A DNA stretch of 64,000 nucleotides from Parasponia andersonii (Eukaryota > Streptophyta > Magnoliopsida > Rosales > Cannabaceae): positions 2,834,609 through 2,898,608 of the forward strand of contig JXTB01000002.1 of assembly GCA_002914805.1 (NCBI GenBank). The letters run 5' to 3'. Each line of letters begins with the position of its first letter. Position 1 is the stretch's first letter. The translations under genes were made by a program, and so were the position numbers. This document shows positions 1-12,126 of the stretch, in pieces. The notes under the pieces were generated by a model. That model was not told where the DNA came from. It searched no databases and saw only the letters and a list, made by a program, of their open reading frames with translations.

Positions 1-105
1 TAGGATCTTAGACCGCACAACAGCTTCAAAACTCAAGTTGGAGACATTGTTAAACCCCGTACCCTACCTCAGGTTCCTCAAAACAACAACGACGACCAAG
101 ACGAC

Positions 106-136
<31 letters not shown>

Positions 137-148
137 GGTGTGATAGAC

Positions 149-179
<31 letters not shown>

Positions 180-2130
180 GGTGTGATAGAGATTATTGTT
201 TCCAAAATGAGCTTGGAAAGGATAAAACAAAATTTAGATTCCCAATAAAACAAAAAAATATGCTCGTTTAGATTACTAGTCGATCTCCATTTTTATCTAT
301 TAGTCTCGACTTAATTTGTGAGTTTATTCACAGAGATCGAAAATTAAAGAATATTACGATTAAAAATGGAACATTTTTTTGTCCATATATTATATATAAG
401 CTGTTTGAAGCTCATATTTATACATCACTTGCCATTGATTTTGTTTTTTTAATAATAATTACTTGTCATTGAACTTTCGCCATACAAGTGTTGTATAGAA
501 CTAAAACCAATTGGTTAATCAAATGGCAAAAATTTTGAACTAAAAATTTTTAGCTCAAGTGACAAAACTAATCAAGTGGCAAAACCAATTGATTAATCAA
601 GTTTTTAGCTCATATATTGAACTAAAAATTTTGTTCAAGCAAGTGGCAAAAAGTACTTTGTCTACCCTCAATTGGTTAATCAACAAATGGCCTTGTCAGT
701 ATATTATCAGACGGAATATATAACACGTGTTTTAGTCATGAATCATATCTAAATTCAAACCAAACTCTCAAACAAGCAAGAGAAAAGAAAAAGAAAGATT
801 AATGATTAAATAAGTTTCGTGAAAATTTAGTCATATAGATATATATAGCTGAATACGACCCATATGATGTTAATGTAATGTGAATCCTTTTTGTTCAACT
901 AATATCGACTGTATGTAGCATGTACATACATACACAAACAAAAACTATATAATATAAAATGATAAAACTCCATGCATGTCATTGTGACGTATACGTATAT
1001 GCAATGGAGTTCCTTTCATATCCCCGTTTGAAATATGGAGATTTTTCTTGAAGTACTGCTATATTGACAAATTGGCCTAAGGCTGAACATTTCAAATGGC
1101 TCTTGAGGGTTCATTATTTGAAAATTGAATGGTAGGTTCTTATCTAACTTGCCAAAGTTGGCCACCTTAGTCACATATTTAAAATATATAAACATATATA
1201 TAAAAACCCAATCATTTGAAATTTGATAAAAATAACCAAAAGAAGAGAAAATAACACTTAGTGCTAAATATTCAACATTTAGTGCTAAATATTCTTTTTA
1301 AAGTTGGCCCATAGTATTGGTTTTTCTGGTTAAAAGCATAAAGAAGTCAGGAGTTAACTTTAGATTGTCAATGGAAACAAGCAATATTAGACAGCAGAAT
1401 CACTTGATCTTAATGTGGACCCACATCTCATTCACTATCAATTTCCTTATCCAAAAATATACAGGAATGAATTAGAAATTAAGTGATATCTGGGCAATCG
1501 AGATTTATCTTATATTTTTTTATTATTATTATTATTGGTTGCCAATTTTTGCATGAATACAATGAAAATGACCACCTTAGTTGTTCTATTTTTTTTCCCT
1601 TCATTATTATTGTCAATGTCTTTCATAAATATCCTAAAAACATAGGATTTTTTTTCAAATTGTTCGAATTTATACAAAGATCGTATAATTCAAGGCCCTT
1701 TACCCCACTTAAGAAAGCTGTTTAAGAGGAGACAAGACCACAAAGCAGACACTTTAATGCAATAATTTTCCTAACAAAGCAACAATAAATTGTGCTTAAT
1801 ATTAAATTTGTACAAAGTAAAATCTTCCATTCTCACCAAACAGTGTCTAACAAATCAGAATCCTATAAGCAAGTACAAGTTTCTCACCAACAATTGATAT
1901 TTTTTATAAATTTTCATACAATTTTTCTCTGCCTGCTTAGCTTCTAACCTTAAAAAAATTCGATGGGGTCAAGGGTGATAACATAAGATAATTATGATAA
2001 ACTCATCAACAATGAAACAAACATAACTTTATTCAAACCAATTCACTTGGCGTGCAGGAAACTCCAAACTGAAAATTGTTTATTTGAACCTCTTGGACTA
2101 TAGCTCCCATGAATGATCCACCACATATCT
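1..2130. other. AT-rich intergenic region, no gene seen
   Basis: No convincing coding region was found on either strand. The stretch holds (AAT)n microsatellites near 108-180 and a block at about 480-690 in which short units resembling CCAATTGGTTAATCAA and AAGTGGCAAAA recur in degenerate form. Open frames here, for example at 38-271 and 1483-1725, are built from simple repeats and homopolymer-encoded Ile, Asn or Phe runs and are not gene-like. Confidence 0.7.
108..190. repeat. Duplicated (AAT)n microsatellite unit
   Basis: Two (AAT)n tracts of about nine units each are both followed by the same flank, AAATGGTGTGATAGA. The microsatellite and its flank therefore appear duplicated in tandem with a period of about 45 bp, which suggests replication slippage over a compound unit rather than simple expansion of one tract. 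Confidence 0.85.
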
Positions 2131-2136
2131 AGACGT

Positions 2137-2144
2137 ATATATAT
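2137..2144 (+). promoter_or_regulatory. Probable TATA box of the CASP-like gene
   Basis: TATATATA lies about 90 bp upstream of the ATG at 2233. This would put transcription start near 2170 and leave a short leader of about 60 nt. It is called from position and sequence only; AT-rich DNA makes chance matches common. Confidence 0.45.
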
Positions 2145-2232
2145 GCACATACACAAATTCAAAGACAACCCAATTCACAAATAGTGATTCTATTCCATTC
2201 AACTTTCTCATATCAGCTAGAGAAAACCAGCT

Positions 2233-3517
2233 ATGGCCTCTACGGATAAGCCTGACCCTGAACAAGGAAAGGAAGTTACTCCACCTCCTAAGCCAGGGTC
2301 CTCATCAGTTGCTTCTTTAACTGCAGCCAGCTACCTTAGTGTTGATGTGACTTTAAGGGTCCTGTTGTTTGCATCAACACTAACAGCTATTGTGGTTCTT
2401 GTTACCAGCAAGCAAACTGTTCGAGGTCGGGTTCCAATCCCACTTGTGGCCAAGTTCGATCACTCTCCGGCCTTCATGTGAGTTGAAGCGAAGTTTTTAC
2501 TAATTAGATTGTTAACTGTTTTTCACATGTGAAGTCTAAACTGATTGAAGCAAATTAATGAGATGATGTTTGTTGTTTTTTGGCTACAAAATATGGTAAA
2601 ATCATTAAATGGATGTCTGGCCTTTCTTGCTTCTACCCCAGAACAGAAAGGAGGTAAAGATTATGAGGTAAAAATTAGCTCTTCTTTGAGTTCTGAATCC
2701 ATGTGCAGTATAACCATGTTACTAGTCTTTCCTTCTAACATGGAGCTGATCCGATCTCTCGGGAAGTACTGGAATTTGCTTTTGTAAAAATATACTGAAA
2801 ACTTTTTATCCGTAGCCCGCAAGAAATGTAAACCATTTAAGTCATTCTTCGGGAAGTGCTGAAAAAGATGAACTGAGTTTAGCTTAGGAATTGTTTACTT
2901 TGATTTTCTTGTTTTGGTGGTCATGTATATTTCTTTCCTTTGATGAATTTGTTTACCGGTCTCTACTAGTGAATTGTTTACCAAGAAACGTGCTCTTTGA
3001 TGTTACGTTTTAAATAACCGACTTTAGTCTTGTACATCATTCTGCAGATACTTTCTGGTGGCGTTATCAGTTGCAGGACTTTACAGTATAATTACTACTC
3101 TTGCGTCGATTTCAGTCATCCTGAAGCCCGAATTCTCAACGAAATTCTTGCTTCACTTTGCCTTTTGGGATGTGGTAAGCTCTCCACTCCGTTCATTTAC
3201 ATCGAAAGTAACAATCAAAAGCTAAGCTTTACTTGTTCTTGAAAGAAAAAAAAAATGTCTAAGCTGATATATGTGTACTGTTTATTATGCAGCTAATACT
3301 AGGGCTGGTTGCCTCAGCCACTGGTACTGCCGGAGGAGTAGCATATATTGGATTGAAGGGCAATGAACATGTACAGTGGCAGAAGGTGTGCTCGACTTTT
3401 GACAAGTTCTGTCGCCATTTGGCCGGCTCTCTTGCAGTTTCTTTGTTCGCCTCCGTTTTGCTAGTTTTACTCGTCTGGTTCTCTGTTTTCTCCATCCACA
3501 AGAAACTCCCCAAGTAG
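2233..3517 (+). CDS. CASP-like protein, CASPL1D type (3 exons, 198 aa)
   Basis: Exons by splice signals: 2233-2477, 3048-3174 and 3293-3517. Phases join cleanly and give 198 aa. The protein has a hydrophilic Pro/Lys-rich N-terminus (about residues 1-35), then four hydrophobic segments (about 40-60, 82-105, 125-150 and 170-190), the tetraspan layout of the Casparian strip membrane domain (MARVEL-like) family. The sequence after the first membrane segment (VTSKQT, then SPAFIYFLVA) and the short basic C-terminus HKKLPK are typical of CASPL1D members, and the length is normal. Family members sit in the plasma membrane; true CASPs scaffold Casparian strip lignification, while CASPL roles are mostly unknown. 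The ATG chosen is the first in the exon and directly precedes the conserved region. The gene converges on DVR. Assignment to the 1D subgroup is by recognition, without an alignment. Confidence 0.9.
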
Positions 3518-4365
3518 ATCCTCAAAAGACCATTGCAATTTACAGGAAAATCCCTAAGTAGAGCCTCAAGAGTTTATTGCATGCTATTGAGTTCGTGTGT
3601 AATATCAGACGTAAGTGTTTGGATTTGTGTACATGTTCTTTGTAGATGTTTTCTACCTGTGCAGCATATCTCATCCTCGGTTAATCTTGTACCATCTACA
3701 GCTTATGGATTCTATAATTGAACTTCATTGAAAGTTGTATGATTTGTTCATGTATTAAATGAGTATATTTTAAGCAAGAGTCTCCACTCTTAGGTCTCAC
3801 AAATCAAGATAAGAAAAGTGAAAAAGACAACCAGGTTCAGTTCATGGAAACTGCTGGAAGTCCAGTAAAAATTAAGGGCTTGCTTAGTATACTTTTATGT
3901 CTTATTTTCTATTTCTAAAAGTGAAATGATTTTCTGTTTCTAAAAGTGAAATGAAAGGTGGGATTTTCTCAAACTGTTACTTAAAAAAAAAAAAAAAAGG
4001 TTCATCATTCTTTAAAGTTTCAAATATATAAAACAAATTTGTGAATAATTTTCTTATGGCTTTGTATAATTACCAAACAAGGAATAATGACTTCCAAGTA
4101 CAATCCTGAATGTTCTAAAACTAGTGTAACACGGACCATTTGACAGAAGATGAACATATTTTCAATACATGCCTTAAAGATGAAGAGTCGATAGGACGTG
4201 TTACAGCTAATAATCAAAAAACAGCATATGGTTGCAACTCAAACAATATACATTCTTGTTGTGACAAAAGAAACTGCATACCTTAATGTAGACAGTGTTA
4301 CAAAACTGGTTCATCCAATTGACCATTTTTCATTCGACCAACTTTCTTACCATTACACAGCTCTT

Positions 4366-5625
4366 CTAAAAAATCGTCTGTTCGCCTAATTCCTGTCCAG
4401 CCATCCCTTCCCTCAGTACTCTCTCAAAGAACTCTTCCAAAGTGTCTTTTCCATAGCTTGGTGTCTTCTCAGCACTATATTCTCCAGTTTCAGGATCTAA
4501 AATCAGCATACTCTCAGCTGCATAATACCTTCCAATCTTCCCAAACTCGGCAGCATCTTCCAGTGAAGGAAATATCTTCACAAGGAAATCAAGTACCCCA
4601 ATAGCAAAGTCCATTATTCCAATGGGAACTTTCAAGAACTTGGGTTCTCTCTCCAAAAGTCTGAACAAAATTTCCCCTTGCTCCAATGGTGTCAAGGCCT
4701 TCCCAGGCCCTCCTATAGGCAAAACCTGATTAAGCTTATCTTCACCCAATACACAATCAGCAATAAAAGAAGCCAAATCCGGCTCACTTATCGGCTTACA
4801 AGCACACAACTTTCCATCCCCAAACATCACATAAGGCTTGCCATCTTTCACCAACTCAACCTGACCCCCCAAGCTTTTGAAGAAAGCAGTTGGCCTCACA
4901 ATACTGTAACTGAACCCACTATTCTCCTCTGCTTCTCTCATCAATTCGGCCTCGAATTTCAGCTTCGCACGCTGAAATTCGAGAAGGGGTTTCTGCACAC
5001 AGATTGCTGAAAGCAACACAAAATGAGAAGCCCCAAAATTTCTGCCAGCAACAAGACTGTTCCTTGTTGCTTCATAGTCTATATTCCATGAGTCCTTAAC
5101 TCCACCTGAACGACTAGCTAAGCATGAAACGACAACATCAATATGAACATCTAAACTTTCAAGAGATTTCTCCAAAGAATCCAAATTGGTCACATCTGAA
5201 ATGCATACATTGGCTCCTTTCAACTCATTCAATGTCTCTTCTTTGCTATTTTTCCCTCTTATCCCACTCTTCTCCCTAGCTACAGCTATGACATTAAACC
5301 CTCTATTAATCAACTCCTTAACCACAAATTTCCCGATATACCCAGTTGAGCCCACCACCAAAACATTAACCTCTTTTGGACTTTTGGCTCTGAATGAAGA
5401 TGAGTCAACAGTATCAACACTCGGGGTTGTGGAAGCTGTAATGGGGTTGAGTTTTTCTCTGCTAAACTTAAATAACTCAGATGAGTTTACAGGAGAAGAT
5501 GGCAAGGCATATGGGATGGAGCTTACCTGAATTTTGTTGATGAAGTCTGATGAGAAACGATTGAACAAGCTTTGGTTCTTTGATGAATGAAGATTTAAGA
5601 CATGGGAAGAGAAGCGAAGCGACAT
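4366..5625 (-). CDS. DVR: Divinyl chlorophyllide a 8-vinyl-reductase, chloroplastic (419 aa, intronless)
   Basis: A single uninterrupted frame of 419 aa. Residues 1 to about 70 are Ser-rich and acid-poor, as expected of a chloroplast transit peptide. The Rossmann NADPH-binding motif GSTGYIG is at residues 92-98 after a beta strand (VNVLVV). Further conserved blocks are [24 protein letters not shown] and [17 protein letters not shown], and the [14 protein letters not shown] and YYAAESML segments near the C-terminus. The enzyme reduces the 8-vinyl group of divinyl (proto)chlorophyllide to ethyl with NADPH, a step in making monovinyl chlorophyll in plastids. Length and the intronless structure fit the plant gene as I know it. 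The ATG is the first in frame and begins the transit peptide. The gene lies tail to tail with the CASP-like gene about 850 bp away. Confidence 0.95.
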   Translation of the reverse strand: MSLRFSSHVLNLHSSKNQSLFNRFSSDFINKIQVSSIPYALPSSPVNSSELFKFSREKLNPITASTTPSVDTVDSSSFRAKSPKEVNVLVVGSTGYIGKFVVKELINRGFNVIAVAREKSGIRGKNSKEETLNELKGANVCISDVTNLDSLEKSLESLDVHIDVVVSCLASRSGGVKDSWNIDYEATRNSLVAGRNFGASHFVLLSAICVQKPLLEFQRAKLKFEAELMREAEENSGFSYSIVRPTAFFKSLGGQVELVKDGKPYVMFGDGKLCACKPISEPDLASFIADCVLGEDKLNQVLPIGGPGKALTPLEQGEILFRLLEREPKFLKVPIGIMDFAIGVLDFLVKIFPSLEDAAEFGKIGRYYAAESMLILDPETGEYSAEKTPSYGKDTLEEFFERVLREGMAGQELGEQTIF

Positions 5626-5949
5626 TTTCTTTCCTGGGTTGGAGAAAAACTGAGAAGAAAAGGAGGGAACTTTATGATTATAACGAGCACTGCCTCGATT
5701 TTTCTCGATAGACCAGAAAATGCCCAGAAAGTAAAGCGAAAGAAAATCGAGGAAAATGTGAGGCAGACGTTGTGGGGTGAGTGTCTTCCATGATTGTCAC
5801 TTGTCAGCAGCTTAAGCTATAGTCTATCAGAGTGAGAATCCAAATGATAGGTGGATATGGTCTCAACAACTTAAAGAAATGACGTGTAAGTTCGTGGATT
5901 TTGCTTTAAGATTACCATTTGCAATCAAAGGACTAGAAGTTTCGTTATT

Positions 5950-6640
5950 TCATTAAGACCCCCCAAGGAAGTAGGAACAATGTATACATCTTTGACTTCT
6001 TGCTATTTCTTTCTTTCCGTTCCTTCTTTTTTTTTGACTTCTTCTATTTCCCTCCTTCGTTCCTTTTTTTTTTAATAAAAATAGAACCAATAATGATCAC
6101 TTAACTCACACATATGTTATTACCAATATTTGAACCCGACCTTTCTAAACTCAAATACACATCTTTCAAAGTTTGCACCAATTTTCTTTCTGTTCGCATT
6201 ACGCCCTTTTCAGCAAAACCTTGAAATATGAAACATCTAAATTGATATAGAAAACAACTGCATATCAATCACCGTTAACCACCATGGATTTCTCTTCAAA
6301 CCTCGTTCAGCACCATGCCCAATCCAGCCTTTCCAACTTCTTAGGATAAATCTCAGAATTTTTGAAAATAAATTTACACTTTGGCCAGAATTTATAATAT
6401 AAGGAAATCACCCAAAATCATTGAGAACTTCGTGTGAACTGAAGTCTCTTATAACAATAACAAAGTAGTTTCTTTATAACTTTTAGAACAATAAGTACAT
6501 AATCTTTTTTCCTTTTTAGTCCTAGTCGTTACAAACAAGTATACGAAGCTTACAGTCAGAACAAGGCTTGTATTCATAGACAGGCTTGGCTTATTGATAG
6601 ACAGGCTTCAGATTTACATACAATACAAATGTACACATGA
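5950..6640. other. Intergenic between DVR and F-box gene
   Basis: AT-rich DNA with T-rich runs near 6027 and 6065. A 21-codon ORF with a good plant start context (ACCATGG, about 6282-6347, + strand) is present. It is too short and lacks any family signal, so it is not called as a gene. Confidence 0.5.
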
Positions 6641-6684
6641 ACCATTACAACGACATAGATATGTATAAATTGTTGACCACTTCT

Positions 6685-8531
6685 TTAAACCTGATTCTGA
6701 GTGCTCTGATGATACCAGGGAGTGCCTGAGGGATCAGAAATGGAGATCTGAACACGTAATACCTCGTGAATGGCACCACGATAGAGCACTGCAAGAACCT
6801 CTTCTTCCTTCGCCGTTGTAAGATCTGCCAGAGAGACCGACCGAATACGCGATTCATCCCGCATGCGGAAGCCATAAAACCATCTTCCGATCTTCCACCA
6901 CTTAACACACACTTGCCTATCTGAAATCTTGCTACACTGGAGTGCTTCAAGTACAAGCTCACCCTGTCAAATATAAGATGCTTCAAAAATCAGGATCATG
7001 CCAAAAACACGCCCTCTCGGAGCCTGAGGTCAAGGGTTTTTATACACGAGGAACTGAACAAAAAAGTTACTTTCTACGCTTGATGGCATTAAGACATTAC
7101 TTGAGTTAGGTTGCATTTATTAGGCTCACACTAAACTTCAAGTAAAGTAAGTTTATAAATCAGTCCTACTTGAGTTACTTAAGTAAATTGTGGCTTTTCA
7201 CCGTGTCTTGAGCCCTACTAAATACAGAATTTAACTTTCTGTTTTGACATATAAGCAAAAGCGCATTACTTGGGTAACTGAAAACCTTAGAATCTAAACC
7301 TTCAGAGGTACATAACACAAAAAACTTAAATGGTTAGTGACTTTCCCCTAAAAATTATAGTGCTTTCTACAAACTAAACCATACACAAAATGTTTACTAA
7401 TCCATTATACACTAATGGGAATGGAAATAAAGAAAATGTATCCTTTCTCCATCCATTTACGTGTTTACGTTTACGACAAAAGTGTTGATGAATCCTTCAG
7501 ATAATTAACGAAATTAAAAAAGGAACGATATAATTTTGATTCCTCATTCTTCTCCAAACCCTTTTTATTTAGGATTCTTTTCACTAAGGATTAGTAGACA
7601 TGCCCAAAGGAAATACAGACAGAATCAAGCAAAGCAGTATACAGCATGGTGATATTAGCATGTACCGGTACTTTAAGCCAGTGTATGCAGTAATGCACGC
7701 CAACCAAATTAAGTAAAGAATTAAGCTTAGGTTTGAAAAGCAGCAGCTCAAGATCTTTGAACCCAAGCTGCAATGCCTGCAAATTTTCAATTGCTTTCAG
7801 ATAGTCCCCAACTTCAAGAGACTGAGATGCAGACGATTCTTCCAGAAAGTTCACTACCCCCATAGCTCTACCCACCATCTCATTGTGCCTCCGGATGTAT
7901 AAGGCCCTCCATCCCTATACCATGTTTGCTTAATTTTGGTCAAATAAATTTTTTCAACCAAAAATCTTAATAATAAACTAGTATATACTTTAAAAAAAAA
8001 AAAATCATACTATGAAGTGTTCATACACATTGTATGTAAATCAAATTAGTATTAGTTGGGTAACCAATATCATCAATACCATTTCTTTTTCAAGATTTTG
8101 TCAAGCAAAAATCTTTATGACCCAATAACGCAAGATGATTGTGCTTCAAAAATAATAGTATCCCATAAATATAAATATATATATATATATATATTGATAT
8201 TGCATCAAATGTAATAATCTTAGCTGGGTCATCATCCAAAACAATTAAAACGAGATAAAATTAGAGATTAAGGCGAGGAACTGCACCAAGTAGCTTTAAA
8301 CTCAATTGGGTCAAACACAAAACCCATATAAAATATAAATATAAATAATACATAAAATAAAATAAAAACACCAACCTGGATGGTAGGCATTCGGGGAGCA
8401 TTGGAAGAGGAAGAAGAAGAGAGTTTGTGCGGCCATCTCTCTTTAGCTAAAGACTCCCACAAGCAATCAGACTTGCATAGCTCCCTCCAAAACCGAGAAC
8501 AGCTACCCAGTGCACATAGATCCAACACCTT

Positions 8532-8595
<64 letters not shown>

Positions 8596-8763
8596 ATGAA
8601 ATTACATGAAAAAGAAAGTGAAATTATAAACTGTTTGAACATACATATATATATATATGTCATATGTGTGTGTGTATATATGTACATGTACCTGAAGCAA
8701 AGAAGCAATTTTTAGGGCAATATCGTTGGGTAGCGATTTCTGAATGTACTCACACTGCTCCAT
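6685..8763 (-). CDS. F-box protein (4 exons, 250 aa)
   Basis: Minus-strand exons: 8692-8763, 8376-8528, 7666-7914 and 6685-6963, all joining in phase 0 to give 250 aa. The join of exons 1 and 2 builds a clean F-box (residues about 7-50): SLPNDIALKIASLLQ then VLDLCALGSCSRFW and CLWESLAKERWP. Downstream are GWRALYIRRHNEM and a C-terminal block with KWWKIGRWFYGFRMRDESR and GAIHEVLRVQIS, which I recognise as a conserved plant arrangement but cannot name. F-box proteins bind SKP1 and bring substrates to SCF ubiquitin ligases; the substrate here is unknown. Intron 1 contains a long (AT)n tract very close to the 3' splice site. The donor of exon 3 could instead lie six bases earlier (ending at about 7672), which would remove two residues without shifting the frame. 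The ATG at 8763 precedes the F-box by only six residues. Confidence 0.8.
8535..8590. repeat. (AT)n microsatellite in F-box intron 1
   Basis: About 28 uninterrupted AT dinucleotides end only a few bases upstream, in the sense of the gene, of the acceptor of exon 2. The tract therefore takes the place of the usual pyrimidine tract. Confidence 0.95.
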
Positions 8764-8999
8764 CTTCTCTCTCTCTCTTTCTTTTTTTTTTTTTTTATGT
8801 TGATAAAAGTAGTCAGAGACTTCTGAATTCAGAGCTACCTACAACCAAAAGGTTTCTGAGTTTCTCGATTCAGTGCTTCGCATATGGGAAAGGGTGAGGT
8901 ATCGGCCAATGGGAACTGCTCACGTAGGAAGCTATCGATGGTCGACACGCAGATGATCTCACTCTCTGGACTTAACACCTGTCGTTTAGACTTGTCAAT

Positions 9000-9240
9000 T
9001 ATAATAACGTGGAAACGTGTGCTCAAAAAAAATGGTTTTGCGCGTTTTCAATTTTGTCGTCGACTCGTCGACAAACGACAAAGGATTTATCGTCGTTTAA
9101 TTGTATTCATTGCTTGTCGTTTCATTTTAAAAGCTTGTTGTGGTTCAAAAAGGACAATCGTTGACATTTGACCTCCGTTCACTGACACGACATCTGCTTT
9201 CCACTCTTTAAGTTTTGGCTGTCGTTTGATGAAAATTTTC
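9000..9240. other. GTCGTTT-rich segment upstream of F-box gene
   Basis: The motif GTCGTTT or its relatives (GTCGTC, CGACAAACGACAA, TTATCGTCGTTTAA) recur many times within about 200 bp, in both orientations. No coding frame is supported. It may be a decayed transposon end or a regulatory cluster. Confidence 0.4.
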
Positions 9241-9962
9241 TCTTTTTAATAACGAAATTTACGAAGGAAACTCTTAAAATTTGGTCAATTTTTTCACAAC
9301 TATGCTTGTTCTATATAATTATTATCTTCTTTTTCCGCCGCCCGGGGGGTGGGTGGAGAACAAAGATGTAAGATTTAGCTCAATAGAGAGAGTTTGTGCA
9401 AACATGTCCTCCTGGATAATTAAGTAAAAGCAATATGAATGAATATATGGGTCTATATGACCTTATGATACTAAAACCAAGGCATGGTAAAAGAATTTCC
9501 TTCCGATTTGCAAATTAATGCAATTTCATTGTTATGATTCCATCATCCAATTAAAAAAACAATAATTGGCTTGTTTTGATTTAGATCTAAGTAGTAACTC
9601 CTTACATCTTCAATTAGGAAGTAAAGGAAATAAACTTCTATCCAAAATGTAAATGAAACTGAAAAACGCAGTGTCCTTTATGTAGGAAAAAAAAAAAGAG
9701 CAACAACAAATCAATCATGTAGTATCAAAATTACAAGAGTATGCATTTATGGAACTTGGACAGGACCTCATAATACCAATTTCCAATACCATGAATTGTA
9801 AAGAAGATACTACATCAATTCCAAACTATATGACAACATAAATAACATTATTTGGCCTCAAATATGCAAACCAATTGAGCCTAAAAAACCAGCTATAATC
9901 ATTATTACCATATCTTAGGGGGAAATACAGAAAAGGGTGAGGAAAACAGGAGAGGAAATCCT

Positions 9963-10106
9963 TCAACGGCAGCGATAAACGGCGAAGACGGCCCGTTGCG
10001 GCGGCGGCATGCACACAGCCATGATGGCAAATGCTAAGACAATCACAATGAGAAATTTAGAGAGATCAAGTCCCCCATCTTCCTCCGAGCAACAAAGTTT
10101 CCCCAT
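9963..10106 (-). CDS. 47-aa predicted single-pass membrane microprotein
   Basis: The frame starts MGKLCCSEEDGG, continues with a 17-20 residue hydrophobic segment (about residues 18-34, FLIVIVLAFAIMAVC), then a PPP turn and a short basic tail ending VYRCR. The ATG at 10106 is chosen because the upstream in-frame extension is Lys-rich and shows no family character, whereas the 47-aa form has a compact layout: acidic, Cys-containing head, one membrane span, PPP turn and YRCR end. I have an impression of similar very short plant proteins with PPPxR...VYRCR ends but cannot name a function. The Gly2-...-Cys5-Cys6 start is a possible acylation site, though not a strong myristoylation consensus. It stands alone between the F-box and SDR genes. 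Confidence 0.6.
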   Translation of the reverse strand: MGKLCCSEEDGGLDLSKFLIVIVLAFAIMAVCMPPPQRAVFAVYRCR

Positions 10107-10199
10107 CTCCAAAGTCAACCAATTTAGTCTCTCTGCTTTTTTTTTTGCTTTGGTGAAGTAAAGGTAGGAAATGAATATGACCAAGTTTTTGGCTTAGTT

Positions 10200-12000
10200 T
10201 CAAGGTACCAAAGTCAAGTTGACTAGAATATCTTTAATCAAAGTTTTGAAGCCATCTTCATTCCAACTCACTTTTACCTTGTCCTCACTTTAATTGGTCC
10301 AATTGGACATGTGAACTGTACTATTTTGTCTAGTTAAATCTAAACCCGGTTGACACTTCCTATAATTAATTTTTATCAACTAGAGTAATTGACATTGTTT
10401 TATCATATCACCATTAAATAAAATTTACTTGTGGATATTATCTATTACCATGAAAAAAATTTGATTGTTGATGAAAGTCGAAAGTACTTGTTGTATTGAA
10501 TACAATTATCATCAATGACGCAAAATTAATAGACTGTGCTGATGCTGTTAACATGGGCAATGACAAGGATACCAATAATTGTCATGAAGACGCACGCAGA
10601 CACTAGTTATAGCATATAACTACTGTGTCAACATGGGAATCTCATTTTTATCCTTCAATATATGCTTCATTTGATTATAATAGGGGAGGTGACCCCAATA
10701 GCAGTTAAGACTTTGAAATGATCCAATAAGCTGATTTCAGTACATGATTGATATATGTTTATCAATTGTTCACTTGCTTTAACTTTTTTTTTTACTTTAT
10801 GTTCTATGAAAGATTCCCAAATCTCATCCCCATTAAGCCTTACCATCGTGGTCTGCTACTATTAGACCATTGGGAAATTTGCCAAAATAGTCCTACGTAG
10901 TAATTTTAGTAAGAGAAAATGGCAGTAAAATAACTTATGACATGGCTATGAACAATTAGGTTATTATCCTCTTGCGCAACGTATCCAGCAATGTCGAGCT
11001 TCGTCAAGTCTTGTTGCCTTGACTTGACAATGTAGTCAAGAATTGTCGAGCACAGTCGAGTTGTTCTTGAAAAAAGATATTCTAGTCTTTAAAATAAGTT
11101 CATAACTTAAAAAAGGCTAATTTCGCAATAATAGTATTAAAAAAGACTGGTTACTAAAGACGCTATTTAAAACATTTTCTTTAAAATTCAATTACCTATG
11201 CTATAAATCCATCAAACTTGACCATTATGGATTCACCGGATTTTCAACAAGTTAAAAGGGAAAGAGAGACCAGAGACTACCGACTGGCTATTTCATTTAA
11301 TCCTTTAGAAAACGAAATAAGTAGGTCCCAATAACAAATCGAACCGTAGGCCATACAAGAGCAACGAGATTCATGCATTATCAAGTGGTTATGTGTTTTT
11401 AACATTGGATGCATTACTACAATCCTAGTGCTATGATCCCGTTGAGCAAAAAAATTCTTCTTCCGAAGGCATCTTGCTGAGCAAAAGAACTCTTCTTCCG
11501 AAGGCATCTTAGAAGCAACATCATTATCTTAAGCATGCTAGTTTCATGATTAGTAAGTTACTCAAGCATGCCTTAAGCAGAAAGGCAGCCTACTTCATTA
11601 CTCTTAAACTGTTACTCCACTCCTTGTTTACCAACTAAAAATCAAATAATTCCCATTATTAAGGAACAGATACATGATGTTGATGTACACTGCTCCATAT
11701 TATTATGCAATGGTTTCTTGCTTAAAGCACACTTAAGAATACAAACTGTCGTTACCATTTGAACATGACTAAATCTTATCAGAGCAAATTGACCATGAGA
11801 GAAGTTTGTTTCATGGCTGAAAACACCGTATATAACGATCTTTTTATATCATGGTAAACAGAGATATTAGTTCCATGTACAGAGAGATACATAGAAAAAT
11901 GTTCACATCAGTAACTCAATCTTCAATCTGTCAGACAATTCTGAAAGTCAGTTCTCCATAAATGTGGGGGCACTCTAAGTCCGAAACTGGAGCGAGTATT
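10200..12000. other. Intergenic, no gene seen
   Basis: Mostly AT-rich. The segment 10930-11060 has recurring GTCGAG/GTCAAG words and resembles, in reverse orientation, the segment near 43700-43880. The segment 11443-11510 is a two-copy tandem repeat. The open frame at 11277-11507 is generated by that repeat and is not called. Confidence 0.6.
11443..11510. repeat. Two-copy tandem repeat, about 34 bp
   Basis: The unit TGAGCAAAA..TTCTTCTTCC followed by GAAGGCATCTT occurs twice in direct orientation with slight divergence in the A-run. Confidence 0.8.
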
Positions 12001-12126
12001 AACGGAATAAACAATCAAACGTAAGAGATTTGGCAGCTCCATGGTGAAAACATAGGCCAATATAATATAAGACTATCCACCTTGACCGAATTTATTTCCA
12101 ATGATGCGGATAAATGCTGAAGGTTT

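Noticed and set aside
1..271. ORFs of Ile/Asn/Tyr repeats on both strands at the left end
   Set aside because: They are translations of (AAT)n microsatellites.
4678..5530. ORFs antisense to DVR
   Set aside because: They are shadows of the DVR coding sequence with no independent support.
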